From assembly GCF_014203715.1 (NCBI RefSeq), contig NZ_JACHJP010000002.1, positions 806,001-870,000 of the forward strand: DNA of 64,000 nucleotides, read 5' to 3'. The DNA is from Streptosporangium saharense. GTDB lineage: Bacteria > Actinomycetota > Actinomycetes > Streptosporangiales > Streptosporangiaceae. The notes under the pieces were generated by a model. That model had not been told where the DNA came from. It saw only the letters and a list, made by a program, of their open reading frames with translations, and did no database searches. Shown here piece by piece: positions 8,373 through 18,253 of this stretch. Made by a program: the position numbers and the translations under genes. Numbering within the stretch: the stretch's first letter is position 1; each line of letters opens with the position of its first letter.

Positions 8373-9191
8373 GTGCCGCTGCGCGAGCGTGCCCGCGCCG
8401 TCCTGGAGGCTCCGCGCTTCCAGCAGGCCGTCATCGCGGTCATCCTGGTCAACGCCGCGACCCTGGGGCTGGAGACCTCCCCGGTGGCCGTCGAGCGCTA
8501 CGGCACGGCCCTGACGGTCATCGACCACGCCGCGCTCTACGTCTTCGTCGCCGAGCTGCTGGCCAAGATCTACGTCTACCGGGCCCGGTTCTTCGCCGAT
8601 CCGTGGAACCTGTTCGACGCCTCGATCGTGACGATCTCCCTGCTGCCCGTGGCCAGTGGCCTGTCGGTGCTGCGGGCGTTGCGCATCCTGCGGGCGCTGC
8701 GCCTGATCTCGGTCGTGCCGAGCCTGCGCAAGGTGGTGACGGCGCTGCTCAACGCGGTGCCGGGGATGACGTCGATCGTGCTGCTGCTCGGCCTCGTGCT
8801 CTACGTGGCGGCGGTGATGGGCGCCAAGCTCTATCACGACACCGCGCCGGACTACTTCGGGGACCTGCCGACCTCGCTGTTCACCCTGTTCCAGATGATG
8901 ACCGGGGACGGCTGGTCGGACATCACCAGGGACGTCATGGACGAGCACCCGGCGGCCTGGATCTTCTTCGTGGCCTTCATGCTGGTGTGCACCTTCGTGG
9001 TGCTGAACCTCTTCATCGCCGTCGTGGTCAGGGCGATGGAGGACGAGCACGCCGAGCAGTCGGCCGAGGTCGCGGCCCAGGAGGCCCAGGCGGTCAGGGC
9101 GACCAACGACGCGGTGCTCGCGGAGCTCGCCGCGCTCAGGGCGGAGATCCGCGAGCTGCGGGACCGGGTCCCGGTGGCGCCCGGCGGATGA
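8373..9191 (+). CDS. Single-domain voltage-gated cation channel (NaChBac/Cav-like)
   Basis: A six-helix ion-transport domain of 272 aa. S1 is QQAVIAVILVNAATLGLE; S4 (LRALRILRALRLISVV) carries arginines at every third position, the voltage-sensor pattern. The pore has FQMMTGDGWSDI as P-loop/filter, then S6 (FFVAFMLVCTFVVLNLFIAVVV). A charged C-terminal helix (EDEHAEQSAEVAAQ to ELAALRAEIRELRDRV) can form the four-stranded coiled coil seen in bacterial Nav channels. The filter has Asp-Gly-Trp where NaChBac has Glu-Ser-Trp and where eukaryotic Cav repeats have E-G-W or similar, so ion preference is open. GTG 8373 (or TTG 8370) follows GGGGAG. Not in an operon. Confidence 0.85.
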   Translation: MPLRERARAVLEAPRFQQAVIAVILVNAATLGLETSPVAVERYGTALTVIDHAALYVFVAELLAKIYVYRARFFADPWNLFDASIVTISLLPVASGLSVLRALRILRALRLISVVPSLRKVVTALLNAVPGMTSIVLLLGLVLYVAAVMGAKLYHDTAPDYFGDLPTSLFTLFQMMTGDGWSDITRDVMDEHPAAWIFFVAFMLVCTFVVLNLFIAVVVRAMEDEHAEQSAEVAAQEAQAVRATNDAVLAELAALRAEIRELRDRVPVAPGG

Positions 9192-9245
9192 CCGGCGGGC
9201 GGGCACGGGGACCCAGGGACGGGCCCCGGTTGGGGCCCGTCGTGG

Positions 9246-9860
9246 TCAGCGGGAGTAGAACTCCACGACGAGCTGCTCGTCGACCGGGATCGCGACCTGC
9301 TCGCGCAGGGGACGGGCGACCAGGGTGAACCTCAGGTCGGCGTGGTTGACGTCGAGATAGGCGGCGACGCGGTCGTCGGCGTAGATGCCCTCCGAGGCGG
9401 CGACGAACGGCTGCATCGTCCTGGACTTCGGCCGCACGGCGATGACCTGCCCCGGCTTGACCAGGTAGCTGGGGATGTCGACCTTGCGGCCGTCCACGGT
9501 GATGTGGCCGTGGGCGATGTACTGGCGGGCCGCGTAGATCGACGGGGCGATACCGGCACGCAGGACCAGGGAGGCCAGACGGCTCTCCAGCAGCACGACC
9601 AGCTCGGCTCCCGAGCGGCCGGTGCTGCGCAGCGCCATGTCCCAGTAGCGGCGCATCTGCCGCTCGGAGACGTCGTAGTACCAGCGCAGCTTCTGCTTCT
9701 CCATCAGCCGCAGGCCGTAGTCGCCGGTCTGACGCCTGTTCGTCTTGCGCCCGTGCTCACCCGGAGGGTACGGCCGCTCCTCGAAGTAGCGCACGGCCTT
9801 GCGGGTCAGCGGGACGCCCGCCCTGCGGGACAGCCGCACCTTGGGCCCGGTGTAGCGCAC
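9246..9860 (-). CDS. rpsD: 30S ribosomal protein S4
   Basis: A 204-aa S4 protein. It has YTGPKVRLSRRAG, RPYPPGEHGR, YGLRLMEKQKLR, YDVSERQMRRYW and the S4 RNA-binding core SRLASLVLRAG/YAARQYIAHGHITVDG. The N-terminal zinc-ribbon cysteines of C+ type S4 are absent. GTG 9860 is preferred because GAGGAG lies 5 bases upstream of it; the in-frame GTG at 9866 would have no spacing. It stands alone, not in the alpha ribosomal operon, and shares its upstream region with two iron-box-like sites and the DUF2470 gene. It may be the only S4 or an alternative, conditionally expressed paralogue; the window cannot tell. Confidence 0.92.
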   Translation of the reverse strand: MRYTGPKVRLSRRAGVPLTRKAVRYFEERPYPPGEHGRKTNRRQTGDYGLRLMEKQKLRWYYDVSERQMRRYWDMALRSTGRSGAELVVLLESRLASLVLRAGIAPSIYAARQYIAHGHITVDGRKVDIPSYLVKPGQVIAVRPKSRTMQPFVAASEGIYADDRVAAYLDVNHADLRFTLVARPLREQVAIPVDEQLVVEFYSR

Positions 9861-9877
9861 GGTCACTCCTCTGTGGT

Positions 9878-9910
9878 TAGGTTTAGCTTAGTGAGGTAAG
9901 CCTTACCTTA
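9878..9910. promoter_or_regulatory. Tandem iron-box-like (DtxR/IdeR) sites between rpsD and the DUF2470 gene
   Basis: The perfect 7+1+7 palindrome AGGTAAGCCTTACCT (9894-9908) sits inside a 19-bp stretch matching the DtxR/IdeR consensus TTAGGTTAGGCTAACCTAA at 14 positions. A second site, TTAGGTTTAGCTTAG (from 9878), overlaps it on the rpsD side with a perfect first half. DtxR-family regulators bind as pairs of dimers to such overlapping boxes. Both flanking genes read away from the site. Site identity is by consensus; binding is inferred. Confidence 0.7.
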
Positions 9911-9947
9911 GGTCAAAGGGTCCCCCGATCTCAAGGAGAGCCTGTTC

Positions 9948-10670
9948 ATGCAGCCTGTCACCGCTCCCCCGATCCCCGAGCGGGTCCGCACCCTGGCCGC
10001 CACGGCCGCGCCCACCCACGTGTCCCTGACCGGCACCTGCCTGCCCGCCTCACCGGCGCGGGGAGGCGTCGACGACCAGGGCCGCCCGGTGCTGCTGGTC
10101 ATGCCGGGGGACCCGCTCCACAACGCGCTCGACGAGCCCGTGGTGACCGTCGACCTGACGGCCAACCGCCTTCTCGGGAGTGTGCAGGCCTCGCGTGGCC
10201 TGCTCAAGGTGCAGGGCTGGGCGCAGGCCGTACCCGAGGCCGAGGCGCGGCAGACCGCGATCGCGATCGCCGAGCGCTGCCCCGACGAGGCCCTGTTCGA
10301 GGCGCTTGAGGGCAAGGGTCCCCGGCTGCTGCGCGTCGACGTCGGCCAGGTGATCTATCTCACCGGCCCCGAGTCGGGGGTGCTCGACGGTGAGGAGTAT
10401 CTCGGCGCCCGTCCCGACCCCCTGATGGACGCCGCCGAGCGCATGCTCGACCATGTCAACGGCACGCACCGGGACCAGCTTGAGACGGCGCTCGTCTCGC
10501 TGCTCGACGGCCCCGTGCCCGACGTCTGGCTCTGGGAGCTCGACAGGTTCGGCGCGACCGTCCGCTCGGGCATCGACGAGCCGACGCTGATCCGCCTGCC
10601 CTGGCCCTCCCCTATCTCCGACGCCGGTTCCCTGGAGCGCGCCCTGCGCTGCCTGCTCTGCCACCGCTGA
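9948..10670 (+). CDS. DUF2470 / HugZ-like (pyridoxamine-oxidase fold) protein, probably iron-regulated
   Basis: A 240-aa protein with a split-barrel FMN-binding-like N-terminal half (HVSLTGTCLPA, LLVMPGDPLHN, VTVDLTANRLLGSVQASRGLLKVQGWAQAV) and a DUF2470 domain (AERMLDHVNGTHRDQLETAL, about residues 165-235). DUF2470 proteins of the HugZ type are linked to heme degradation and iron acquisition. The iron boxes immediately upstream support derepression when iron is scarce. AAGGAGA precedes the ATG at good spacing. No heme ligand can be fixed by eye, so catalytic heme oxygenase activity is unproven. Confidence 0.75.
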   Translation: MQPVTAPPIPERVRTLAATAAPTHVSLTGTCLPASPARGGVDDQGRPVLLVMPGDPLHNALDEPVVTVDLTANRLLGSVQASRGLLKVQGWAQAVPEAEARQTAIAIAERCPDEALFEALEGKGPRLLRVDVGQVIYLTGPESGVLDGEEYLGARPDPLMDAAERMLDHVNGTHRDQLETALVSLLDGPVPDVWLWELDRFGATVRSGIDEPTLIRLPWPSPISDAGSLERALRCLLCHR

Positions 10671-10737
10671 CGTCACGGGGGCCTATCGCGCGACCGGTGC
10701 CGCCCCCCGGACGCGCTCATTCTCTCGTCTCCCCGAT

Positions 10738-10763
10738 CGCGTCCCAGGCTGCCACGGGACGCG
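10738..10763. terminator. Hairpin between convergent DUF2470 and clpP genes
   Basis: Perfect 8-bp arms CGCGTCCC/GGGACGCG around a 10-base loop, in the gap between two genes that point at each other. A bidirectional terminator is the natural reading. There is no T-run. Confidence 0.45.
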
Positions 10764-10777
10764 CGGGGAGAGGTGCC

Positions 10778-11356
10778 TCAGCCCTCGGGGACGACCTCCC
10801 TGGTGGTGCGGATGACCTCGTCCACGAGCCCGTAGTCCTTGGCCTCCGTCGCGGTGAACCAGCGGTCGCGGTCCCAGTCGTCCTCGATCTGCTCCAGCGT
10901 CTGACCGGTGTGGAAGGCGATCCGCTCCCGCATCATCGCCTTGGTGTACAGCATCTGCTCGGCCTGGATGGCGATGTCGGTCGCGGTGCCGCCCAGCCCT
11001 CCCGAGGGCTGGTGCATGATGATCCTGGCGTGCGGCAGCACGTAGCGCTTGCCCGGCGCCCCCGCGCACAGCAGGAACTGCCCCATGGACCCCGCGATGC
11101 CCATGGCGACCGTGGCGACGTCGTTGGGGATGTACTGCATGACGTCGTAGATGGCCATGCCCGCGGACACCGAGCCGCCCGGCGAGTTGATGTAGAGCCA
11201 GATGTCACGCCGCTCGTCGTCGGCGGACAGCAGGAGCAGCTCCGCGCAGATCCGGTTGGCCACCTCGTCGTTCACCTCGCTGCCGAGAACGACGATCCGT
11301 TTGCGCAGCAGCCGCTGGTAGAGCTGGTCCTCGGGCACCGGGCGCGAACTGGACAT
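10778..11356 (-). CDS. clpP: ATP-dependent Clp protease proteolytic subunit
   Basis: A 192-aa ClpP (or 195 aa from GTG 11365). The serine-protease triad is in place: Ser in GIAGSMGQFLL, His in ARIIMHQPSGG and Asp in DRDRWF. YINSPGGSVSAGMAIYD is a standard structural motif. GSMGQ replaces the more usual ASMGA. ClpP forms tetradecamers fed by ClpX/ClpC. No second clpP and no clpX lies beside it, unlike the main clpP1P2 operon of actinomycetes, so this may be an extra copy of the clpP3 type. The upstream inverted repeat resembles a ClgR site. Whether ATG 11356 or GTG 11365 is used is uncertain. Confidence 0.93.
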   Translation of the reverse strand: MSSSRPVPEDQLYQRLLRKRIVVLGSEVNDEVANRICAELLLLSADDERRDIWLYINSPGGSVSAGMAIYDVMQYIPNDVATVAMGIAGSMGQFLLCAGAPGKRYVLPHARIIMHQPSGGLGGTATDIAIQAEQMLYTKAMMRERIAFHTGQTLEQIEDDWDRDRWFTATEAKDYGLVDEVIRTTREVVPEG

Positions 11357-11441
11357 CTCTTTCACCCACTCCGGAGTCGAATTTACGAATGACGATTCAC
11401 CGCGACCATAACGCTCCCCTCGTCACCGCCCCGGTGCCGTT

Positions 11442-11468
11442 CGCTGTGAGCGCTTTCCGCTCACAGCG
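11442..11468. promoter_or_regulatory. ClgR-like operator as an 11-bp perfect inverted repeat upstream of clpP
   Basis: Two copies of CGCTCACAGCG face each other: one on the minus strand (11442-11452) and one on the plus (11458-11468), separated by CTTTC. Each copy fits the CGC-N5-GCG core of actinobacterial ClgR boxes, and the minus-strand copy continues into GCGAAC as in the consensus. ClgR activates clp genes in actinobacteria. The same sequence could also fold as a hairpin. Function is inferred. Confidence 0.5.
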
Positions 11469-11639
11469 CACCCCCGCCCTCGCGCGGCACACCCAAGGTC
11501 ATCTCGTACGGCGGGCCGCGAACCCCACCCCTGCCTCATCGGACGATCAAGGCATCGTCCAAGATATGGGGATGCGACCGATCTCACCTGAACGCCGGGA
11601 CGGGCGCCTCCGCCCGGGGCACGACCGCCGGAGCCTGTC

Positions 11640-12149
11640 ATGACCTCCCCCATCCGCGTCCTGGACGCCCGCGCCGCGGACCGCTGGGCGGACGCCGGAG
11701 CGTTGATCTTCGAGTACATGGGAGCCACCCAGGAGGAGCTCGGCCTCCCGGTCCCGGCGTCCGTCGACGAGCTGCCCGCCCGCATGCGGGACGAGTGCCT
11801 CGACCCCGCCTCCGTCTACCGCGTCCCCGGCGTGTTCCTCCTCGCCCTCCACGACGACAGGCCGGTCGGCGGGGTGGGCCTCAAGCCCGTGCCCGGTACG
11901 GACGCCCTCAAGGTCAGCCGCCTGTACGCGCGCCCCGGCCACCGTGGCGGGACGGGCAAGCTGCTGATGGAGCACGCGCACGCGTACGCCGCACGCCAGG
12001 GTTTCGCCCGGCTCGTCCTTGAGGTCATGCCCCAGCGCCACCAGGTCATCGGTCTCTACCGCCGCCTCGGCTACACCGAGGTCAAGCGTGAGGAGCAGCA
12101 CCGCGCCTTCCGCATGCTCTCCATGGAACGGCTCATCACCCCCGTCTGA
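11640..12149 (+). CDS. GNAT family N-acetyltransferase
   Basis: A 169-aa protein with the GNAT fold: substrate-side strands FLLALHDDRPVGGVGLKPV, then LKVSRLYARPGHRGGTGKLL, where R-P-G-H-R-G-G-T-G is the acetyl-CoA pyrophosphate loop (Q/RxxGxG/A type), followed by HAYAARQGFARLVLEVMP and YRRLGYTEV. GGAG lies 7 bases before the ATG. It is monocistronic by spacing. The substrate amine is unknown. Confidence 0.85.
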   Translation: MTSPIRVLDARAADRWADAGALIFEYMGATQEELGLPVPASVDELPARMRDECLDPASVYRVPGVFLLALHDDRPVGGVGLKPVPGTDALKVSRLYARPGHRGGTGKLLMEHAHAYAARQGFARLVLEVMPQRHQVIGLYRRLGYTEVKREEQHRAFRMLSMERLITPV

Positions 12150-12239
12150 GCCCCCCATGTTTACCGGCCCCGTCCTCGGACACTGGATATCACTGTGCGG
12201 GGAAACCTCACACGGAGGATGCAAGGGGAGGAATCACTC

Positions 12240-12434
12240 ATGGGTGCGGATGACAAGGTCTCCAACAAGGCCGAGGAACTCAAGGGCAAGGCCAAGGAGG
12301 GCGCGGGGCGCCTCACCGACGACGAGCGCCTTGAGGCCGAGGGTCGTGCCGACCAGAGCAAGAGCCACCTCAAGCAGGCGGGCGAGAAGCTGAAGGACGG
12401 CGCGGAGAAGGTCAAGGACGCCTTCAAGGACTGA
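12240..12434 (+). CDS. CsbD-family stress protein
   Basis: A 64-aa, highly charged, mostly helical protein: DDKVSNKAEELKGKAKEGAG and LKQAGEKLKDGAEKVKDAFK are typical of CsbD, which is induced by general stress in many bacteria. The start at 12240 follows AGGGGAGG; a longer in-frame start at 12195 is less likely because it adds an unrelated basic tail. A strong hairpin follows. The molecular function of the family is not established. Confidence 0.88.
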   Translation: MGADDKVSNKAEELKGKAKEGAGRLTDDERLEAEGRADQSKSHLKQAGEKLKDGAEKVKDAFKD

Positions 12435-12442
12435 TCTCGTAC

Positions 12443-12467
12443 GGCGGGCCGGAGCATCCGGCCCGCC
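12443..12467 (+). terminator. Hairpin after the csbD-like gene
   Basis: Perfect 10-bp arms GGCGGGCCGG/CCGGCCCGCC with a 5-base loop, starting 9 bases after the stop. Outer bases (GTACGGC/GCCGTAC) extend the pairing further after a two-base bulge. Confidence 0.7.
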
Positions 12468-12502
12468 GCGCCGTACGGTCCCGGTGAGGAGGGAGAACCG
12501 GC

Positions 12503-12868
12503 ATGACGGTGACGCGATTCCACGACCTGCCGCTGGCCAACTCCGAACGGCCCTGGAACAAGGAGGCCGCGGAGCGGCGGGTGCGCACCTGGGCGGGGGC
12601 GCAGCACAAGCCGAACGCCAAGTACCGCGAGGCCCATCTCTGGTACGACGGCGAGGAGCCCGACGAGTTCGGGAGCTACAAGCTGCCCTTCGCCGACGTG
12701 GTCGACGGCGAGCTCAAGGCCGTCCCGCACGCGCTGCACGCCGCCGCGGGCGTCATGGACGGGGCCAGGGGCGGGATCGACGTCCCCGGTGGCGACGTCG
12801 GGCCGATCAAGTCACATCTGGCGAAGTACTACGACAAGATGCACGAGACTCCGCCCTGGGAGGACTGA
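12503..12868 (+). CDS. Small conserved hypothetical protein
   Basis: A 121-aa soluble protein with a good ribosome site (GGAGGGAG). Notable segments are RPWNKEAAERRVRTWAGA, SYKLPFADVVDGELKAVPHA, GARGGIDVPGGDVGPIKSHL and the end KYYDKMHETPPWED. The KLPxADVVDGxLKAVP and LAKYYxKM...PPW pattern resembles small domains I associate with phage-like or stand-alone hypothetical proteins, but no capsid, portal or protease gene is nearby. No enzymatic motif is visible. Likely transcribed with the next gene, whose ATG is 7 bases beyond the stop. Confidence 0.7.
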   Translation: MTVTRFHDLPLANSERPWNKEAAERRVRTWAGAQHKPNAKYREAHLWYDGEEPDEFGSYKLPFADVVDGELKAVPHALHAAAGVMDGARGGIDVPGGDVGPIKSHLAKYYDKMHETPPWED

Positions 12869-12874
12869 GCGCGG

Positions 12875-13264
12875 ATGCCGCGCTTCGGGTTCGCCGTCGA
12901 TCCGGCTTGGAGGCCCCTCCTCCGGCTGGCCGGGGTGACCCGCGACAGGGCCTTCGTCCTGGTGGGGGAGGACGAGCTGAGGGTGCGCTTCGGCCCGTGG
13001 CTGTTGCGCACCCCCCTGTCCAACGTCGCCGGGGCCACCGTGACCGGCCCCTACACCACGTGGCGGGTCATCGGCGCGCGGCTGTCCCTGGCCGACCGGG
13101 GGGTGACCTTCGGCACCAACTCCAGGAGCGGTCTCTGCGTCCGCTTCCACGTCCCGGTGCCCGCGCTCCTGCCGGGCACCCTGCTGACCCATCCCGGCGC
13201 AACCGTCACCGTCTCCGATCCCGAAGGACTGGCGGAGGCACTCGCCCGGTGGCGGAACGTATGA
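12875..13264 (+). CDS. Hypothetical protein, PH-like beta-rich
   Basis: A 129-aa protein made mostly of beta strands (DELRVRFGPWLLRTPLSNV, VTGPYTTWRVIGARLSLADRG, VTFGTNSRSGLCVRFHVPVP) ending in a helix (PEGLAEALARW). The pattern resembles actinobacterial PH-domain-like proteins. No signal peptide or membrane span. The GGAGG inside the end of the preceding gene can serve as its ribosome site, so the two are probably coupled. Function unknown. Confidence 0.68.
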   Translation: MPRFGFAVDPAWRPLLRLAGVTRDRAFVLVGEDELRVRFGPWLLRTPLSNVAGATVTGPYTTWRVIGARLSLADRGVTFGTNSRSGLCVRFHVPVPALLPGTLLTHPGATVTVSDPEGLAEALARWRNV

Positions 13265-13294
13265 CAGGCCGCCGTCCGATCGAAGGAGAGAAAG

Positions 13295-13558
13295 ATGACA
13301 CCCGAGGAACAGCCGGAGTACAGGTCGGCGGACGGCAAGCCCATGGTCGCCACGACCCCCCGCGACGTGGTCCACATCAGACTCGGATCGTTCGCGCTGG
13401 TCGCGACCATCGGCATCGGCGTGCTCGGGTTCGTGGCGGGCCTGACCTGGCTGACCGTGCTGATGGCGCTGCTGACCGTCGCCGCGATCGTGGACATCGC
13501 CCTGGCGGTCCGCCGCCAGTCGCACGCCAGGAAGGGCACGACGACCGAGGCGGGCTGA
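13295..13558 (+). CDS. Small membrane protein
   Basis: An 87-aa protein with a hydrophilic N-terminal half and two predicted membrane helices (FALVATIGIGVLGFVAGLTW and VLMALLTVAAIVDIALAV), then a basic tail (RRQSHARKG). AAGGAGAG precedes the ATG. It is convergent with the ROK regulator, with only 10 bases between their stops. No family recognised. Confidence 0.65.
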   Translation: MTPEEQPEYRSADGKPMVATTPRDVVHIRLGSFALVATIGIGVLGFVAGLTWLTVLMALLTVAAIVDIALAVRRQSHARKGTTTEAG

Positions 13559-13568
13559 GCCCGGCCTC

Positions 13569-14735
13569 TCAGGACGCGTCCACGGCCTCCGGCGACAGGA
13601 TGTGGTCGAGGACCATGTGCGCGCAGCCGACGATGCCCGCGCCCGGACCGAGCCTGCTGCGCTCGATCCGCAGGTTACGCGTCGACAGGGCCGTGGAGCG
13701 GCGGTGGACGACCTCGCGCACCCCGGCGAGCAGCGGCTGGAAGGTCTCGGCCACGTCCCCGCCCAGGACGACCACGGCGGGGTTGAGCAGGTTGACGGCC
13801 GTGGCCACGACCTCGCCGAGCATCCGGGCGGCGTTGCGGACGACCGTCATGGTCTCGGCGTCCCCGGCCCGCACCAGGCTCACCACGTCGGCCAGGGTCC
13901 GCACCTGGTGACCCCTGGCCCGCAGGTCGCGCAGGATCGCGGTGCCGCTGGCGACGGAGTCGACGCAGTCGACGTTGCCGCACCGGCAGAGCACCCCGCC
14001 GCCGTCGCGGACCGGGATGTGCCCGATCTCCCCGGCCGCGCCGAGCGCGCCGCGCAGGATCTCGCCGCCCGCGATGATGCCGGAGCCGATCCTGGTCGAG
14101 ACCTTGATGAACAGCAGGTCGTCGGCCTGGCCCGCGTAGACCGTCCTGTGCTCGCCGATCGCGATGACGTTGACGTCGTTGTCGAGGAAGACCGGGGCGG
14201 GGAAGCGGCTCATGATGATCGGTGGGATCGCGACGCCCGTCCAGTTCGCCATGATGCGCGCGCTCTCCGTACGGCCCGCGGCGAACTCGACGGTCGCGGG
14301 CACCCCTAGGCCGACCCCGCGTATCTGGGAGACGGGCCGGTCGCCGAGCAGCTCGCCCCAGGTCCGCATGACCAGGGGGAGGACGACGTCCGGCCCCTCC
14401 TCGACGTCGATGGCGAGGTCGGCGCGGGCCAGCTCCCCGCCCCCGAGGTCGCACACGGCGATCTGCGCCTTGCTCGCGCCGAGGGAACCGACCAGCACGA
14501 CGCCGCCGGAGGCGTTGAAGACCAGCCGGGTCGGCGGGCGGCCCCCCGTCGAGGGTCCGTCGCTGTCCTCGACGACGAGGCGGCGGTCCAGCAACTCGGT
14601 GACCCGCAGCGAGACGGCGGGCCGGGACAGGCCGGTGACACGGCCGATGTCCGCGCGCGTGACCGCTTCGCCGGTGCGTATGAGGCGCAGAACCTCACCG
14701 CTGGTGGCGAGCGCGGCAGCGGGACGACGAGGCAT
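13569..14735 (-). CDS. ROK family transcriptional regulator (NagC/XylR type)
   Basis: A 388-aa protein: an N-terminal winged HTH (ATSGEVLRLIRTGEAVTRAD, VTGLSRPAVSLRVTELLDR) fused to a ROK sugar-kinase-like domain. The ROK zinc motif appears as LCRCGNVDCVDSVASG (CxCGxxxC), after GEIGHIPVRDGGG. It is divergent from zwf-edd-glk-eda with two inverted repeats between, so it is the likely regulator of the Entner-Doudoroff operon and of itself. The effector is probably a sugar or sugar phosphate; that is inference from the family and position. Confidence 0.9.
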   Translation of the reverse strand: MPRRPAAALATSGEVLRLIRTGEAVTRADIGRVTGLSRPAVSLRVTELLDRRLVVEDSDGPSTGGRPPTRLVFNASGGVVLVGSLGASKAQIAVCDLGGGELARADLAIDVEEGPDVVLPLVMRTWGELLGDRPVSQIRGVGLGVPATVEFAAGRTESARIMANWTGVAIPPIIMSRFPAPVFLDNDVNVIAIGEHRTVYAGQADDLLFIKVSTRIGSGIIAGGEILRGALGAAGEIGHIPVRDGGGVLCRCGNVDCVDSVASGTAILRDLRARGHQVRTLADVVSLVRAGDAETMTVVRNAARMLGEVVATAVNLLNPAVVVLGGDVAETFQPLLAGVREVVHRRSTALSTRNLRIERSRLGPGAGIVGCAHMVLDHILSPEAVDAS

Positions 14736-14738
14736 CCG

Positions 14739-14782
14739 CTAAGTGAACCACAACCACTTAGGAAGTGAAAAGTTCAAACTTT
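14739..14782. promoter_or_regulatory. Two inverted repeats between the ROK regulator and zwf
   Basis: The first repeat, CTAAGTG-N9-CACTTAG (14739-14761), begins 4 bases from the ROK start codon and would cover its ribosome site. The second, AAAGTT-CA-AACTTT (14769-14782), is AT-rich like known ROK operators and lies about 100 bases before zwf. Arms are perfect in both. Binding by the ROK protein is inferred. Confidence 0.6.
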
Positions 14783-14879
14783 CTCATCTGAGATGACAAA
14801 ACTCCGCTTGTGCAGAGCGCAAGATCTGGATAGTGTCCGATCTATCCCTAATCCGGTAGATCACCATGGAGTACTCCCC

Positions 14880-16355
14880 ATGTCCGAGCCCCCGCAGTCC
14901 GCCGACCTGATCGTCTTCGGCGGTACAGGCGACCTCTCCATGCGGAAGCTCCTCCCCGCGCTGTACCACTGCGACCGTGACGGCAGGCTCTCCCCCGAGA
15001 CCCGCATCATCGCCATGTCCCGGGGCGGACTCGACGACGCCGACTTCCGCGGCAAGGTGGACGCCCAGGTGCGCGGCGCGGTGCCGGTCGACGACCTGAA
15101 CGTCTGGGAGCGTTTCCTCGGCAGGCTGCACCACGTCTCCGTGGACATCGGCGGCGAGGACACGGTCGGCTGGGAGCGGCTCGCGGCCATGCTGGCCGGG
15201 CACGAGCAGCGGACCCGGGTGTTCTACCTGGCCAGCCCGCCCATGACGTTCGGCCCCTTCTGCAGGCAGCTCGAACGCGCGGGGCTGGTCACCCCCGCCT
15301 CGCGGGTGGTGCTGGAGAAGCCGCTGGGCCGCGACCTGGCCAGCGCGCGGCGCATCAACGACGAGGTCGGCGCCATCTTCGACGAGCGGCAGATCTACCG
15401 CATCGACCACTACCTGGGCAAGGAGACCGTGCAGAACCTGCTCGTGCTCCGTTTCGCCAACGTCTTCCTCGAACCGGTCTGGAACTCCCTGTGGATCGAC
15501 CACGTCCAGATCACCGCCGCGGAGACCGTCGGCACCCCCGGCAGGCGCGGCTACTACGACCACGCGGGCGCACTGCGTGACATGGTGCAGAACCACCTGC
15601 TCCAGTTGCTGTGCCTGGTCGCGATGGAGCCCCCCTCGCGCAACGACCGCGAGGCCATCCGCGACGAGAAGGTCAAGGTCCTGCAGGCGCTGCGGCCCAT
15701 CGTCGGCGGCGAGGTCGACCGCTTCACCGTCCGCGGCCAGTACACCGCGGGCGAGGCCGGTGGCGAGCGCGTCCCCGGGTACCTCGACGAGCCGGACGGC
15801 ACCGCGCCGACCGAGGCCTCGCACCGGGTCGAGACCTTCGCCGCGATCCGCGCCGAGGTGAAGAACTGGCGCTGGGCGGGCGTCCCCTTCTACCTGCGCA
15901 CCGGCAAGCGCATGCCCTATCGGTGCTCGGAGATCGTGGTGCAGTTCAAGGACGTGCCCCACTCGATCTTCCCCGGCAGCGCGCCCAACCGGCTGGTGCT
16001 GCGGCTACAGCCCAGCGAGGGCATCCAGCTGCACATCATGGCCAAGGAGCCGGGCGCGGGCGAGGTCGCGCTCAAGCCGGTGCCGCTCGGCCTGAGCTTC
16101 GCCGAGACCTTCACCACCCGGGTGCCGGAGGCCTACGAGCGGCTGCTCATGGACGTGCTGACCGGCAACCCCACCCTGTTCATGCGGCGTGACGAGGTCG
16201 AGGCCGCCTGGCGGTGGATCGACCCGATCCTCGGGGAGTGGGAGGCGCACGGCACCCCGCCAGAGCCGTATCCGGCGGGCAGCTCCGGCCCCGCGGGCGC
16301 CCACGAGCTCCTCGGCCGCAGCGGCCGTACCTGGCACGAGGAGAGCCCGCGGTGA
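14880..16355 (+). CDS. zwf: Glucose-6-phosphate 1-dehydrogenase
   Basis: A 491-aa enzyme converting glucose-6-phosphate to 6-phosphogluconolactone with NAD(P)+. It has the nucleotide loop [17 protein letters not shown], the catalytic block [16 protein letters not shown] and the R-T-G-K-R segment [14 protein letters not shown] 14880 follows GGAG; an upstream in-frame ATG (14793) would run through the promoter region. First gene of an Entner-Doudoroff operon: edd starts 38 bases after its stop. No 6-phosphogluconolactonase or opcA gene is present here. Confidence 0.96.
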   Translation: MSEPPQSADLIVFGGTGDLSMRKLLPALYHCDRDGRLSPETRIIAMSRGGLDDADFRGKVDAQVRGAVPVDDLNVWERFLGRLHHVSVDIGGEDTVGWERLAAMLAGHEQRTRVFYLASPPMTFGPFCRQLERAGLVTPASRVVLEKPLGRDLASARRINDEVGAIFDERQIYRIDHYLGKETVQNLLVLRFANVFLEPVWNSLWIDHVQITAAETVGTPGRRGYYDHAGALRDMVQNHLLQLLCLVAMEPPSRNDREAIRDEKVKVLQALRPIVGGEVDRFTVRGQYTAGEAGGERVPGYLDEPDGTAPTEASHRVETFAAIRAEVKNWRWAGVPFYLRTGKRMPYRCSEIVVQFKDVPHSIFPGSAPNRLVLRLQPSEGIQLHIMAKEPGAGEVALKPVPLGLSFAETFTTRVPEAYERLLMDVLTGNPTLFMRRDEVEAAWRWIDPILGEWEAHGTPPEPYPAGSSGPAGAHELLGRSGRTWHEESPR

Positions 16356-16393
16356 ACGGGCCCGCAGACAGCAACGACGACCGAGGAGGCCGG

Positions 16394-18249
<1,856 letters not shown>

Positions 18250-18253
<4 letters not shown>

